The notes: generated by a model from the sequence alone, not told the origin. Counted from the stretch's first letter, positions 39,239-49,045 are shown. The stretch: 64,000 nucleotides of DNA from Leifsonia xyli subsp. xyli str. CTCB07 (GCF_000007665.1 NC_006087.1:1364001-1428000), one strand, 5' to 3'. Numbers and translations: made by a program.

Positions 39239-40144
39239 TCAGACGCGCAGGTAGCGCTTGATGGCGAAATTCGCGGAAGCGGCGGCCAGCGCCACTCCGA
39301 TGAGGACGATGAGCGGGACGACCGGCCAGGCCTGCGCCATCGAAACGAAGTTGATCGACGGGATCTGGGACTGCAGCGGTCCCCGCACGAAAACCTGCAC
39401 GATGAGGACCAGAACGCCGGCGGCCAGCAGCGCCCCGATGAGCGCCGCCGCGACACCCTCGATGATGAACGGCGTCTGGATGAAACGATTCGACGCGCCA
39501 ACGAGCCGCATGATCCCGATCTCCCGCCGACGCGAGAACGCGGACAGCCGGATCGTGGTCGCGATGAGCAGCACAGCAGCCACGAGCATGAGGGCGGCAA
39601 TCACCAGCGCTGTCGTGCTCGCCGCGCCCAGGATGTTGAAGATCTGGTCGAGGTAGCTGCGCTGGTCGACGACGCTCTGCACGCCCGCCGCCCCGGAGAG
39701 GGTCTCGGTGAGCACGTCCGACTGGTTCGGGTTCTTGAGGTTCACCCAGAACGTCTGCGGGATCATCTCCGGCGTGACGTAGTCGGCGATCTGGTTCCCC
39801 TTGAACTGCTCTTTGAACTGCTCGTAGCCCTGTCTCTGATCCTGGTAGTAGAACTTCTGGATGTACGGGGCGAGCTCCGGGGACTCCAGCTGCTTCTTGA
39901 CGGCGGCGATGGTCTGGTCTGTCGCCGCACCAGCCTGGCAGTTGTCCGTCCCCGTACACATGTAGACGGCGACCTGGGCGCGGTCGTACCAGTACGTCTT
40001 CATCTGGCCGATCTGCAGTTGCAGAAGCGCGCCGGTGCCGACGAAAGTCAGCGAGATGAAGGTGACCAGGATGACGGAGAACACCATGGAGAGATTCCGC
40101 CGGAGGCCATTGCCGACCTCCGACCAGATGAGCCCGAATCTCAT
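39239..40144 (-). CDS. ftsX: cell division protein FtsX
   Basis: Permease-like subunit of the FtsEX complex that controls cell-wall hydrolases at the septum. It has 301 residues. One span lies near the N-terminus ([24 protein letters not shown]). The extracytoplasmic domain contains two cysteines ([11 protein letters not shown]), and three C-terminal spans follow, with [22 protein letters not shown] between. The start overlaps the ftsE stop (ATGA). The hydrolase partner is not in this window. Confidence 0.94.
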   Translation of the reverse strand: MRFGLIWSEVGNGLRRNLSMVFSVILVTFISLTFVGTGALLQLQIGQMKTYWYDRAQVAVYMCTGTDNCQAGAATDQTIAAVKKQLESPELAPYIQKFYYQDQRQGYEQFKEQFKGNQIADYVTPEMIPQTFWVNLKNPNQSDVLTETLSGAAGVQSVVDQRSYLDQIFNILGAASTTALVIAALMLVAAVLLIATTIRLSAFSRRREIGIMRLVGASNRFIQTPFIIEGVAAALIGALLAAGVLVLIVQVFVRGPLQSQIPSINFVSMAQAWPVVPLIVLIGVALAAASANFAIKRYLRV

Positions 40145-41202
40145 TTCGTGGGTCCCACCTTCTGCGCGCTGTCGCCGTCCGGATTCTCGCGCAGACCCCG
40201 GAGGTCGAGGTTGGCGGTGAAGTTGAGGTGCTCGGGCAGGTCCTCAGACGCTGCGGACGTCGGAGCCGTCGCGAGCGGGGCTGGTGGAGCCGGCTGACGT
40301 TCCCCGGCAGCAGCCCGCGGCGCGGCGAGCGGTGACGCTGGTGGCGCCGGCTGAGGTCTGGTCTGCGAAACGGTGACCGGCGCCTGCGGGTTCGAGAGCG
40401 GGGTGTGCGGCCGTGTCATCGGCGGGGACAGGGAGGGGACCGCAGCCGCCACCGGGGCATCCTGCTGGACCGCGTGCCGTCCGGGCGCCTCGTCCATCCG
40501 GGGCAGCGGGATGCTCGCGGTCACGCCGTAGCCGCCGTGACGCTCGTCGCGGACGATCTGACCGCCGACGAGCTCAATCACACGCCGCTTCATCTGGTCG
40601 ACGATGGCGGCCTCGTGGGTGGCCATCAGCACGGTCGTCCCGCCGGCGTTGATGCGTTCGAGAACGGCCATGATCCCGGCGCTGGTCGCCGGATCGAGAT
40701 TCCCCGTCGGCTCGTCCGCGAGGAGGATCTGCGGTTTGTTGACGACGGCCCGCGCGATCGCCACACGCTGCTGCTCGCCGCCGGAGAGCTCGTGCGGCAG
40801 ACGCTGGGCTTTGCTCTCAAGGCCCACCATCGTGAGCACGTCAGGCACCGCCTCCTGAATGAAGCCCCGGGATTTTCCGATCACCTGGAGTGTGAAGGCG
40901 ACGTTCTGGAAGACCGTCTTGTTCGGCAGCAGCCGGAAGTCCTGGAAGACCACGCCGATGTTGCGGCGGAAGTACGGCACCTTGTGCGAAGAGATCGCCC
41001 CGAGGTCCTGCCCCAGCACATGAATGCGGCCCTTGGTGGGGCGTTCCTCTTTGAGGATCAGGCGGAGGCAGCTCGACTTGCCCGACCCGGAGGCTCCGAC
41101 GAGGAAGACGAAATCGCCGCGCAACACCTCGAGAGTGATGCCACCCAGCGCCGGGCGCGAGGTGCCCGGATACTGCTTGGATAAGTGTTCGAAGCGGATC
41201 AT
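40141..41202 (-). CDS. ftsE: cell division ATP-binding protein FtsE with C-terminal extension
   Basis: ABC-type ATPase of FtsEX. Walker [10 protein letters not shown] (about 36-44), signature [14 protein letters not shown], Walker [13 protein letters not shown] and the H-loop THE are all intact. The usual protein ends near residue 230. Here it continues another 120 residues of Pro/Ala-rich sequence ending in a small conserved-looking piece, [23 protein letters not shown]. An extension of this kind occurs in some Actinobacteria. It is coupled to ftsX by an ATGA overlap. Confidence 0.94.
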   Translation of the reverse strand: MIRFEHLSKQYPGTSRPALGGITLEVLRGDFVFLVGASGSGKSSCLRLILKEERPTKGRIHVLGQDLGAISSHKVPYFRRNIGVVFQDFRLLPNKTVFQNVAFTLQVIGKSRGFIQEAVPDVLTMVGLESKAQRLPHELSGGEQQRVAIARAVVNKPQILLADEPTGNLDPATSAGIMAVLERINAGGTTVLMATHEAAIVDQMKRRVIELVGGQIVRDERHGGYGVTASIPLPRMDEAPGRHAVQQDAPVAAAVPSLSPPMTRPHTPLSNPQAPVTVSQTRPQPAPPASPLAAPRAAAGERQPAPPAPLATAPTSAASEDLPEHLNFTANLDLRGLRENPDGDSAQKVGPTK

Positions 41203-41293
41203 GACTTTTAGAGACTAGACATCCAGCGCCGAATCCAACAGTGCGACATGCCCACAGACCGGAAGCCTGACAGTGCGCTGCGCGCCAGCGTCG

Positions 41294-42412
41294 CTACCCC
41301 TGAGCCTCCGCTTTGCTCCCCGCGCGCCAGCGGATGCCCGCGGCTATGAAGCCGTCGAGGTCGCCGTCGAAAACGGTCGCCGGGTTGCCCGACTCATACC
41401 CGGTGCGGAGATCCTTGACCAGCTGCTGACCGTACAGAAAGTAGGAGCGCATCTGGTCGCCCCAGCTCGCGGTGATGTTCCCGGCGAGCTCTTTCTTCTT
41501 GGCCGCTTCCTCCTCCTTCTGAAGCAGGAGCAGACGGGTCTGGAGCACGCGCATCGCCGCGGCCCGGTTCTGGATCTGCGACTTCTCGTTCTGCATCGAC
41601 ACCACGATGCCGGTCGGGAGGTGGGTGAGGCGCACGGCCGAATCGGTCGTGTTGACCGATTGACCGCCCGGACCGGAAGACCGGAAGACATCAACACGGA
41701 TGTCGCCCTCGGGGACGTCCACCTGATTGGCCTCTTCCATCAGCGGGATGACCTCAACCGCCGCGAACGACGTCTGACGCTTGTCGGCCGACCCGAACGG
41801 GCTGATGCGAGCCAGGCGATGGGTGCCCGCTTCGACCGAGAGCGTGCCGAAAGCGTAGGGCATATCGACCTCGAAGGTCGCGGACTTGATGCCCGCGCCC
41901 TCCGCGTAAGACGTGTCCATGACCGTGACCGGGTACTTGTGCTGCTCGGCCCAGCGCAGGTACATCCGCAGCAGCATCTCGGCGAAATCGGTGGCGTCGT
42001 CGCCTCCGGCGCCAGAGCGGATGGTGACGATGGCGGCGCGCTCGTCATACTCGCCACTCAGCAGCGTCTGCACTTCGAGATCGCCGAGCGCCTTCTGCAG
42101 GGCTTCGAGTTCGGCGCGGGCCTCAGCGGCGGATTCCTCATCGTCGCCCTCGTTGGCAAGCTCGACGAGCACTTCCAGGTCGTCGAGGCGCTGCTGGATC
42201 GCCGTGATGCGGGCGAGCTCGGACTGGCGATGGCTGAGCGCGCTGGTGACCTTCTGCGCGTTCACGGGGTCGTCCCAGAGGTCCGGCGCTCCCGCCCGCT
42301 CACTGAGGTCGGCGATGGCAGCGCGGAGCTTGTCGACGTCCACAACAGCGGTGATGTCGGCGAGGGTGGAGCGCAGCTCGGCGATCTGCGCGGTGAGGTC
42401 GAGTTCAATCAT
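41294..42412 (-). CDS. prfB: peptide chain release factor 2
   Basis: Release factor for UGA and UAA stops, 372 residues. The GGQ peptidyl-hydrolysis motif is in [20 protein letters not shown]. The codon-recognition region, which should hold the SPF tripeptide, reads [17 protein letters not shown]. The reading frame is continuous, with no in-frame TGA or programmed-frameshift site near codon 25, as is usual in Actinobacteria. An in-frame GTG nine bases upstream is an alternative start. It is followed by ftsE-ftsX-smpB. Confidence 0.96.
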   Translation of the reverse strand: MIELDLTAQIAELRSTLADITAVVDVDKLRAAIADLSERAGAPDLWDDPVNAQKVTSALSHRQSELARITAIQQRLDDLEVLVELANEGDDEESAAEARAELEALQKALGDLEVQTLLSGEYDERAAIVTIRSGAGGDDATDFAEMLLRMYLRWAEQHKYPVTVMDTSYAEGAGIKSATFEVDMPYAFGTLSVEAGTHRLARISPFGSADKRQTSFAAVEVIPLMEEANQVDVPEGDIRVDVFRSSGPGGQSVNTTDSAVRLTHLPTGIVVSMQNEKSQIQNRAAAMRVLQTRLLLLQKEEEAAKKKELAGNITASWGDQMRSYFLYGQQLVKDLRTGYESGNPATVFDGDLDGFIAAGIRWRAGSKAEAQG

Positions 42413-42515
42413 GGCGTACACAGCCTACCCGGGGGGCCGGAACCCGGTGGCGAACCCGGTCCGGGGCGGCCACGGGGTGGATGCACTAGTGTCGTAGCCG
42501 CGCCCAGCGCGCGCC

Positions 42516-42595
42516 GCGGGAGTGGTGAAACTGGCAGACACGCAGGATTTAGGTTCCTGTGCTTCGGCGTGAGGGTTCGAGTCCCTTCTCCCGCA
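42516..42595 (+). tRNA. tRNA-Leu (TAG)
   Basis: An 80-nt class II tRNA. The acceptor GCGGGAG pairs perfectly with CTCCCGC. The anticodon stem CAGGA/TCCTG encloses loop TTTAGGT (anticodon TAG). There is a short variable arm and the T-loop TTCGAGT. CCA is not encoded. It is divergent from prfB and borders an accessory stretch. Confidence 0.95.
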
Positions 42596-43015
42596 CGTAA
42601 CGATGGCTGTTGTCACCCGGGACCGAAGAAACAGCTCTCGGGTTACAACATCGCTTCCTGTACTCGGGGTGGTCTTCGCGTGTGCCCAGGCGACGGCTTC
42701 GTCTCGATGTACTGCCCAGAGACTGGTTGAGTCGGTGTGACGATTCGCTGTAGTCGTTGAGGGGTGGTGAAGACCTCGTGCGTTGGAGTGGAGCTGCTTA
42801 GGTTCGGTTCCGACGAGGAGGTCCTCTTTGGTGGGTTGAAACTGCCCCTGTCATTGAGCGGCAATCAGGCGGCATTGATTTGCTTCTGGCCGATCCGCAT
42901 CTCGACCGAATGGTCGATGTGCCCCATCGATCGCTTCACTACATTCGTCAGTGCGACGGCAGAACCACTGCCGCCGCGCCCTGGTCCTGAATCAGGAACT
43001 TTCATTAGGAGGATC
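42596..43015. other. gene-free stretch after tRNA-Leu
   Basis: About 420 bp with no supportable gene. The composition is visibly less GC-rich than the flanks. The short frames on both strands have no motif that I recognise; one minus-strand frame (42643-42864) looks like a Pro/Thr/Ser-rich tail. It ends in a strong TAGGAGGATC ribosome site belonging to the next gene. It may be remnants of an integrated element. Confidence 0.4.
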
Positions 43016-43747
43016 ATGTCGAACACACGTCGCAGACTGCTGGCTAGCACACTCTTTCTCGCTCTCACCGGAGGCAGCCTCAGCTTGGCGTTGCCCGCTC
43101 AAGCCGCGTCATCGCCACAAGTAAAGACAGGCTCGGCGTCATCGGCCCAGGGCTCACAAGTGGCCTTCACCGTAACCAGCCCGACAAACGGCGCAACGAT
43201 CACCAGGCCTCAGCTCACGATCACCGGCACGGCGAAGCCGGGCACAGAAGTGGCGATCGGAAAGGGTTCGTCGCCATGGGCAGGAGGAATCTACTACGGG
43301 TCTGAAATCGCCGACGATCGCGGCAACTGGTCCTTGACAACCCCCGCGGAACTCCCGTTCACCACCGGCCAGCACCAGCTGTGGGCCCTGGGAATGACCT
43401 GGACCCCGAACGGACTGGACTCGATGACGGAACCAGTCACCTTCAGCGTGACGGTGCCAGACAAATCCAAGCCCCCGGTCGCGAAGCCGGGCCAGACCCT
43501 CGTCGTGACCAACCTGGTCGATGGCGCAACGGTCGTCGGACCGGAAATCACCATCAGCGGCACGGCTCGCCCCGGCTCCGTGGTGATCATCACCTTGAAG
43601 AACTCGCCGCAGATGTTCGGGGACGCGTGGGCGGATGCGCAGGGCAACTGGTCGGTGACCAATCCGATTGCCCTGGGGGCGCACGAACTGGTACTGAAGG
43701 GTCAGGGCGAGGAAACCTCGCTCAGCCTGACTGTCGTCTCAGAATAA
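43016..43747 (+). CDS. secreted protein with two Ig-like repeats
   Basis: A 243-residue exported protein. The signal peptide is MSNTRRRLLASTLFLALTGGSLSLALPAQAA with an A-x-A cleavage site. Two homologous beta-sandwich repeats follow: FTVTSPTNGATITRPQLTITGTAKPGTEVAI ... DDRGNWSLTTPAELPFTTGQHQL and LVVTNLVDGATVVGPEITISGTARPGSVVII ... DAQGNWSVTNPIALGAHEL. These resemble bacterial Ig-like adhesion or carbohydrate-associated modules. There is no anchor motif, so it is probably released. An excellent GGAGG site precedes the ATG. It lies in the tRNA-Leu accessory stretch. Confidence 0.8.
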   Translation: MSNTRRRLLASTLFLALTGGSLSLALPAQAASSPQVKTGSASSAQGSQVAFTVTSPTNGATITRPQLTITGTAKPGTEVAIGKGSSPWAGGIYYGSEIADDRGNWSLTTPAELPFTTGQHQLWALGMTWTPNGLDSMTEPVTFSVTVPDKSKPPVAKPGQTLVVTNLVDGATVVGPEITISGTARPGSVVIITLKNSPQMFGDAWADAQGNWSVTNPIALGAHELVLKGQGEETSLSLTVVSE

Positions 43748-43828
43748 GGACCGACGACCGGTAGGAGGGTCGCTCAGCGGGGCGATGTCACTCATGCTGT
43801 GCGACCCGCTTACCGTGACCGAGAAAAG

Positions 43829-44095
43829 ATGCCGACGAACATCCTCCTCGACAAGATACGCACCCGGCGCGGACTCAAGTGGGCAGTTCCCGCGATGCTC
43901 CTCGGCGGTATCCACATCTTCGCGGCAGCCATGTGTGCCACGCTCATCGAACACGGATGGAGCAAAGCGCTCTACTTGCTCTTCCTGCTGCTGATCTGGA
44001 ACGGACTGAAGTTCTTGATCATGGGACCCATCCGCACACATCGGGAAGCCCACTCCGTCGGCCCCTCGCCCGAAGCTCGACATCTTCACGCTTGA
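43829..44095 (+). CDS. small membrane protein, possibly truncated
   Basis: An 88-residue protein, MPTNILLDKIRTRRGLKWAVPAMLLGGIHIFAAAMCATLIEHGWSKALYLLFLLLIWNGLKFLIMGPIRTH, with two membrane segments. It resembles a small Microbacteriaceae membrane protein sometimes labelled sulfate permease. That name is not justified by the sequence. Homologues, as I recall them, continue with further hydrophobic residues after MGP, whereas here a polar, unrelated tail follows, suggesting a 3' rearrangement next to the recombinase remnant. Confidence 0.55.
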   Translation: MPTNILLDKIRTRRGLKWAVPAMLLGGIHIFAAAMCATLIEHGWSKALYLLFLLLIWNGLKFLIMGPIRTHREAHSVGPSPEARHLHA

Positions 44096-44173
44096 GCGCC
44101 CGCCACACGACCGAGTGGCCGAACCCAAGATCCGCAGCGATCTTACGCAAGCCCCTCCGGTTCGACAGGGGTT
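44083..44173 (-). pseudogene. HTH remnant of a site-specific recombinase
   Basis: The minus strand encodes LSNRRGLRKIAADLGFGHSVVWRALKRED, the kind of C-terminal helix-turn-helix seen in serine resolvases/invertases or some transposases. Nothing of the catalytic domain is found, and the frame overlaps the end of the small membrane gene. The remaining 44174-44450 holds nothing I can identify. Confidence 0.45.
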
Positions 44174-44450
44174 GCAACCGTCGCAATCGGCGTCACCACG
44201 GGACCACGAACATCGGTTCGAGACACAACTCGACTAGATTCGACCACACCCTGATCGACCATACTTCCGCGAAAAATCATCGATTTCACAGCAACGACCG
44301 AGGATACAGTTTCCCCCGGTTGGGGCGCCCCCGGCCGGCCGCCGTCAGACTGCAGGACGATCTTTCCCCACGGGGCGGCATTCGCACGCTTCGCGCAGCT
44401 TCGGCCCACTAAACTCGGGCACAGCCACCCGAATCCCACCCTGGAGAGTT

Positions 44451-45164
44451 TTGATCCATCACGCTGATCTCATCCCCTGGCTCAAACCCGAGACGATCAT
44501 CTCCGCCGCGGGGCCGTGGGCTCTCCTGGTCGTCTGCGGGATCGTGTTCTCCGAGACCGGGCTCCTGATCGGCTTCCTGCTCCCGGGCGACACGCTGCTG
44601 GTGATCTCGGGGCTGCTCACCAACACCTCGCAGGTCTTCGGCGTCGATATCTGGTGGGTTTTCCTCTTCATCGCCATGTCGGCCTTCCTCGGCGGCGAGG
44701 TCGGCTATCTGATCGGCCACAAGGCTGGACCACGCGTGTTCGAGCGCAAGGAGAGCGGCCTGTTCAGCATGGAGAACGTGCGCCGCACGAACCTCTTCTT
44801 CGACCGCTTCGGCGCCCTGGCCATCATCGTCGCCCGGTTCGTCCCGATCGTGCGCACCTTCGCGCCGGTCGCCGCCGGCGTCGGCCACATGAGCTACAAG
44901 AAGTACTCGCTCTACAACGCGATCGGAGCGCTGATCTGGGGCGCGGGTCTCACACTGTTCGGGTACCTCATCGGATACATCCCGCCCGTCGCCACGTTCG
45001 TCTCGAAGTACATCGACATCATCCTGATCGGCGCGGTCGTCATCACGCTCATCCCCACGCTCTTCCACTACGTCCAGACGATACGCAAAGCCAAGAAGAA
45101 GCGCCTGGCCGAGGAGGAACAGGCCAAAACGGCGGCGTCCACACAGCCGACGCCGGACGCCTGA
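44451..45164 (+). CDS. DedA-family membrane protein
   Basis: A 237-residue protein with about five hydrophobic segments. Core motifs are GIVFSETGLLIGFLLPGDTLLVISGLL, SAFLGGEVGYLIGHKAGPRVF and FFDRFGALAIIVARFVPIVRTFAPVAAGVGHMSYKKYSLYNAIGALIW, with the R-x-x-P-x-x-R motif conserved in DedA/SNARE-associated proteins. E. coli and other members act in lipid carrier recycling (undecaprenyl phosphate flipping) and membrane homeostasis. The start is TTG with GGAGAG just upstream. Confidence 0.88.
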   Translation: MIHHADLIPWLKPETIISAAGPWALLVVCGIVFSETGLLIGFLLPGDTLLVISGLLTNTSQVFGVDIWWVFLFIAMSAFLGGEVGYLIGHKAGPRVFERKESGLFSMENVRRTNLFFDRFGALAIIVARFVPIVRTFAPVAAGVGHMSYKKYSLYNAIGALIWGAGLTLFGYLIGYIPPVATFVSKYIDIILIGAVVITLIPTLFHYVQTIRKAKKKRLAEEEQAKTAASTQPTPDA

Positions 45165-45168
45165 ACGG

Positions 45169-45768
45169 TCAGTTCCCGGGCCGGCTCAGCGCTCGCAGCA
45201 CCGGCACGATCGCCGCGAACGCGCGGGCCCGATGGCTCTCCGCGTTCTTCGCCTCCGGCCCCAGCTCCGCCGCGGTCACGTCGTGGCCGTCGGGGAGGAA
45301 GATCGGGTCGTAGCCGTGACCGTGGCCACCGCGGGCCTCGCGGGCGATCCGGCCGGGCCAGACACCCTCCACGACGGTCGTTTCGCCCTCCGGTGTGACC
45401 AGTGCGAGCGTGGCGGTGAAGTGCGCGGCACGGGAGGAGTCCGGCAGATCGGCGAGCTGATCGAGGAGGAGCCGCAGATTGGCCTGTGCGTCACCGTGGC
45501 GCCCCGCCCAGCGCGCGGAGAAGATGCCCGGAGCGCCGCCCATCGCGTCGACGCAGATGCCGGAATCATCGGCGAGCGCGATCATCCCGGTGCGCTCGGC
45601 GGCGGCGCGCGCCTTGATGAGCGCGTTCTGCTCGAAGGTGATGCCGTCCTCGACCGGCTCGGGACCGTCATAGCCGACGATCTGGAGGCCGGGGACGGCA
45701 TCCCCCAAAATCTGCTGGAACTCGAGCGCCTTGTTCCGGTTGTGGGTGGCGAGGACGACGCGGACCAT
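45169..45768 (-). CDS. rdgB: non-canonical purine NTP pyrophosphatase (HAM1/RdgB)
   Basis: A 199-residue house-cleaning enzyme hydrolysing (d)ITP and XTP to monophosphates. The N-terminal VLATHNRNKALEF phosphate-binding motif, ALADDSGICVDAMGGAPGIFSARWAG and GHGYDPIFLPDGHDVTAAEL are all present. The ATG overlaps the rph stop by one base. rph-rdgB is a classic pair, and murI precedes them, giving murI-rph-rdgB. Confidence 0.95.
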   Translation of the reverse strand: MVRVVLATHNRNKALEFQQILGDAVPGLQIVGYDGPEPVEDGITFEQNALIKARAAAERTGMIALADDSGICVDAMGGAPGIFSARWAGRHGDAQANLRLLLDQLADLPDSSRAAHFTATLALVTPEGETTVVEGVWPGRIAREARGGHGHGYDPIFLPDGHDVTAAELGPEAKNAESHRARAFAAIVPVLRALSRPGN

Positions 45769-46523
45769 CAGCCCTCGCACCCCGGCGCCGGGGCGGCGAG
45801 AGCGGCGGACTGGACAGCGACCAGCGCCGTCGTGCCGGCGAGCGCCAGATCGAGAAGGCCGTTCAGCTCGCTGCGGTCGAACGGTGCGCCCTCGGCGGTG
45901 CCCTGCACCTCCACGAACAGGCCACGGCCAGTGACGACGACATTCATGTCGGTCTCGGCGCGGACATCCTCGGTGTAGGCGAGGTCGAGCATCGGGGAGC
46001 CGTCGACGATGCCGACGGAGACCGCCGAGACCGAGTCGAGGAGAGGGGCTGCCTTCTGCCCGATGAAACGGTGCTCGCGGCCCCACTCGAGCGCGTCGGC
46101 GAGCGCGACATAAGCGCCGGTGATCGCGGCGGTGCGCGTGCCGCCGTCGGCCTGGAGGACATCGCAGTCGAGCACGATCGTGTTCTCGCCGAGCGCCTTC
46201 ATGTCCACCACCGCGCGGAGGCTGCGTCCGATCAGCCGGCTGATCTCGTGCGTGCGCCCACCGATGCGGCCCTTAACCGACTCCCGATCCATGCGATCGT
46301 TGGTCGAACGCGGGAGCATAGCGTACTCGGCAGTGACCCAACCGCGGCCTTTGCCCGACATCCAGCGCGGGACGCCGTTGGTGAACGAGGCCGTACACAG
46401 CACGCGCGTGCCACCGAAGGAGACGAGGGCGGAGCCCTCCGCCTTCCGATTCCAGGCGCGCTCGATGGTGACCGGTCGCAGCTGGTCGGCGGTGCGCCCG
46501 TCGGCGCGGATGGTGTCGGTCAC
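45768..46523 (-). CDS. rph: ribonuclease PH
   Basis: Phosphorolytic 3'-5' exoribonuclease for tRNA 3' maturation, 251 residues. [78 protein letters not shown] and [23 protein letters not shown] are family signatures. The GTG start has AAGGAG eight bases upstream. It lies 42 bp after murI and is coupled to rdgB. Confidence 0.96.
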   Translation of the reverse strand: MTDTIRADGRTADQLRPVTIERAWNRKAEGSALVSFGGTRVLCTASFTNGVPRWMSGKGRGWVTAEYAMLPRSTNDRMDRESVKGRIGGRTHEISRLIGRSLRAVVDMKALGENTIVLDCDVLQADGGTRTAAITGAYVALADALEWGREHRFIGQKAAPLLDSVSAVSVGIVDGSPMLDLAYTEDVRAETDMNVVVTGRGLFVEVQGTAEGAPFDRSELNGLLDLALAGTTALVAVQSAALAAPAPGCEG

Positions 46524-46565
46524 GGTGACTCTCCTTGGGTGTGGGCGGACGGCGCGGAAGCGCGC

Positions 46566-47384
46566 TCAGAGCGACAGGTCGATCACGCCCGTCTGCACCA
46601 GGTCGACCTGGGAGACCTCCGGGCCGATGAACCGGTGAGCGAGGCGCAGGAAGTGTTCGGCATCGAGGCCGGTCGCCTCATAGCGGACCGTGGGCGGCGC
46701 GGAATCGTGACGCTCGAACCCCCCGCTGACGAGGATGCGGTACACATCCTTCGCGGTCTCGATGTCGCTGGAGACGAGCGAGACGCCCTCCCCCATAACG
46801 TAGGAGATGGCGCCTTCGAGGAACGGATAGTGAGTGCAGCCGAGGACGAGGGTGTCCACATCGGCGTCTCGGAGCGGCTGAAGGTACTCGGCGGCGACGC
46901 GCAGGACCTCATCGCCGCTCGTGACGCCGGTCTCCACGAACTCCACGAACCGCGGGCACGCCCGCGGGAAGAGACGCAGGTCGGGCGCGGCTGCGAAGGC
47001 ATCCTCGTAGGCACGGGAAGCAATGGTTCCCACGGTCCCGATCACGCCGACACGTCCGGTGCGGGTCGCAGCCACAGCGCGCCGCACGGCCGGCTGGATG
47101 ACCTCCACCACCGGGACCGCGTAGCGCTCGCGTGCGTCCCTCAGCACGGCGGAGGAGGCAGTGTTGCAGGCGATGACGAGCAGCTTGACGCCCTGCTCTA
47201 CGAGGAGGTCGAGCACCTCAAGCGAATATCGGCGCACATCGGCGATCGGCTTGGGCCCATAGGGCGAGTGAGTGGTGTCGCCCACATAGAGGATCGACTC
47301 ATTCGGCAGCTGGTCGCGGATCGCCCGGGCGACGGTCAGGCCGCCGACACCCGAGTCGAAGATCCCAATCGGCGCATCCGTCAC
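46566..47384 (-). CDS. murI: glutamate racemase
   Basis: Makes D-glutamate for peptidoglycan. The 272 residues carry the two catalytic cysteines in [14 protein letters not shown] and [14 protein letters not shown], and the N-terminal [17 protein letters not shown] motif. The start is GTG. A TAGGCT -10 box lies eight bases upstream with no ribosome site, back-to-back with the pncB promoter. It is the first gene of murI-rph-rdgB. Confidence 0.95.
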   Translation of the reverse strand: MTDAPIGIFDSGVGGLTVARAIRDQLPNESILYVGDTTHSPYGPKPIADVRRYSLEVLDLLVEQGVKLLVIACNTASSAVLRDARERYAVPVVEVIQPAVRRAVAATRTGRVGVIGTVGTIASRAYEDAFAAAPDLRLFPRACPRFVEFVETGVTSGDEVLRVAAEYLQPLRDADVDTLVLGCTHYPFLEGAISYVMGEGVSLVSSDIETAKDVYRILVSGGFERHDSAPPTVRYEATGLDAEHFLRLAHRFIGPEVSQVDLVQTGVIDLSL

Positions 47385-47392
47385 AGCAGTCC

Positions 47393-47412
47393 AGCCTACC
47401 CGTCGCTAGGGT
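47393..47412. promoter_or_regulatory. divergent leaderless promoters of murI and pncB
   Basis: On the minus strand TAGGCT (47398-47393) sits eight bases before the murI GTG. On the plus strand TAGGGT (47407-47412) sits six bases before the pncB GTG. Only 34 bp separate the two start codons, so the two -35 regions must overlap the opposite gene's start and polymerases would compete. Confidence 0.55.
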
Positions 47413-47418
47413 TGAGCA

Positions 47419-48729
47419 GTGACCGAGTCCTCCGCGCTCCTGACCGACCGCTACGAACTCACCATGGTGGATGCCGCGCTGCTGGCGGGCACCCACGACC
47501 GCGAGTGCGTCTTCGAGGCGTTCACACGGCGTCTGCCGCCGGGACGGCGCTATGGCGTCCTCGCCGGGACGGGACGCCTCCTTGGACTGCTGCGGGAGTT
47601 CCGCTTCCACGACGAGGAGCTCGACTATCTGCGCGAGAACGCGATCGTGCGCCCGGAGACGGTCGATTGGCTCGCCGGGTACCGCTTCTCTGGCACAATC
47701 CGGGGATACCGCGAGGGCGAGGTGTTCTTTCCCGGGTCACCGTTCCTGATCGTAGAGGCGCCGTTCGCCGAAGGGGTCATCCTCGAAACCCTGATCCTCA
47801 GCATCGTCAACTACGACTCGGCTGTGGCTTCCGCGGCCTCTCGCATGGTCACGGCGGCCGGTGGCCGCCCGGTCGCCGAGATGGGATCGCGCCGCACCGG
47901 CGAGCGCAGCGCCGTCGCCGCCGCCCGGGCCGCCTACATCGCCGGTTTCGGAGCGACCTCGAACCTGGAGGCCGGCCGATCGTGGGGCGTGCCGACGATG
48001 GGGACGGCCGCACACGCCTTCACCCTCCTGCACGACAGCGAAGAGGACGCTTTCCGCGCCCAGATCGCCGCGCTCGGCTCCGGGACGACACTGCTGGTCG
48101 ACACCTTCGACGTCGAGCGGGGGATCGAAACGGCCGTGCGCGTGGCGGGCACCCGGCTCGGGGCCGTGCGGCTCGACTCGGGCGATCTGCCGGCCCTCGT
48201 CCGCCAGGTGCGGGAACAGCTGGATTCGCTCGGTGCGACGAGCACACGCATCACGGTCACCAACGACCTCGACGAGTTCACGATCGCGGCGCTCTCAGCG
48301 TCCCCGGTCGACTCGTACGGTGTCGGGACCTCGGTCGTCACCGGCTCCGGCTCCCCCGCGTCCGGGATGGTCTACAAGCTCGTCGCCCACCGCAGCCAGA
48401 ACGGCGACGGCGAGTGGACCCCGGTGGCCAAGAAGTCGGACAGCAAGGCGAGCGTCGGCGGGAGGAAGCACCCGGTGCGGCGGGTGGACGCGTCCGGGCG
48501 GGCCCTCGCCGAGGCGATCCACCTCGTGAAGGAGGGGGACGTCCCGGACGGCAGCGGGCGGGCTCTACTGGTGCCGCTGGTCACCAACGGGGAGGTGCAT
48601 CGCGAGCATCTGGGCGCAGAGGGTGTGCGCCGCGCCCGGAGCCACCGGGCGATGGCAGTGCGGGAACTTCCGGATCACGCTTTCCGCCTGAGCCGTGGCG
48701 ACCCGGCGCTGCCGACGATCTTCGAGTGA
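47419..48729 (+). CDS. pncB: nicotinate phosphoribosyltransferase
   Basis: Preiss-Handler salvage enzyme joining nicotinate to PRPP for NAD synthesis. It has 436 residues. LTDRYELTMVDAALLAGTHDRECVFEAFTRRLPPGRRYGVLAGTGRLL is the N-terminal family block. MGSRRTGERSAVAAARAAYIAGFGATSN contains the conserved regulatory region, and TLLVDTFDVERGIETAV with LDSGDLPALVRQVR forms the phosphate-binding barrel edge. The start is GTG with a leaderless-type promoter. Confidence 0.94.
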   Translation: MTESSALLTDRYELTMVDAALLAGTHDRECVFEAFTRRLPPGRRYGVLAGTGRLLGLLREFRFHDEELDYLRENAIVRPETVDWLAGYRFSGTIRGYREGEVFFPGSPFLIVEAPFAEGVILETLILSIVNYDSAVASAASRMVTAAGGRPVAEMGSRRTGERSAVAAARAAYIAGFGATSNLEAGRSWGVPTMGTAAHAFTLLHDSEEDAFRAQIAALGSGTTLLVDTFDVERGIETAVRVAGTRLGAVRLDSGDLPALVRQVREQLDSLGATSTRITVTNDLDEFTIAALSASPVDSYGVGTSVVTGSGSPASGMVYKLVAHRSQNGDGEWTPVAKKSDSKASVGGRKHPVRRVDASGRALAEAIHLVKEGDVPDGSGRALLVPLVTNGEVHREHLGAEGVRRARSHRAMAVRELPDHAFRLSRGDPALPTIFE

Positions 48730-48736
48730 GAGCCCG

Positions 48737-49015
48737 TCACTCGTCTCGCAGCTTCTCGTAGATCTCCCTGCAGGACGGGCAGACCGGGAATTTCTCTGGG
48801 TCGCGGCCCGGTGTCCACATTTTGCCGCACAGCGCTTTGACCGGCTTCCCGGTCATCGCCGACTCGAGGATCTGCTCTTTCTTCACGTAGTGCGAGAAGC
48901 GCTCATGGTCGCCGGGCTCGATGCTCTGGGTGAGTTCCTCCAGCTCGCGATCGAGGGTCGTGGCGCCGCCGCCAGACGGCATGCCGCCGGGTTCGGAGAT
49001 GCTGGCGTGGTCCAT
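48737..49015 (-). CDS. DUF3039 family small protein
   Basis: A 92-residue actinobacterial protein of unknown function. The conserved part is HYVKKEQILESAMTGKPVKALCGKMWTPGRDPEKFPVCPSCREIYEKL, with Cys at LCG and CPSC that could bind zinc. It is convergent with pncB, 7 bp apart. The ATG has a TACACT -10 box six bases upstream and no ribosome site. Confidence 0.85.
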   Translation of the reverse strand: MDHASISEPGGMPSGGGATTLDRELEELTQSIEPGDHERFSHYVKKEQILESAMTGKPVKALCGKMWTPGRDPEKFPVCPSCREIYEKLRDE

Positions 49016-49021
49016 CCCCCC

Positions 49022-49027
49022 AGTGTA
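49022..49027 (-). promoter_or_regulatory. -10 box for leaderless DUF3039 gene
   Basis: TACACT on the minus strand is followed by six G residues and then the ATG at 49015. The G-run cannot act as a normal ribosome site at zero spacing, so a leaderless transcript is likely. Confidence 0.45.
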
Positions 49028-49045
49028 GGCCGGTCGCGAGCGGGC

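Noticed and set aside
41294..42412. Programmed frameshift in prfB
   Set aside because: I looked for an in-frame TGA and a slippery site near codon 25. The frame is continuous, as usual in Actinobacteria.
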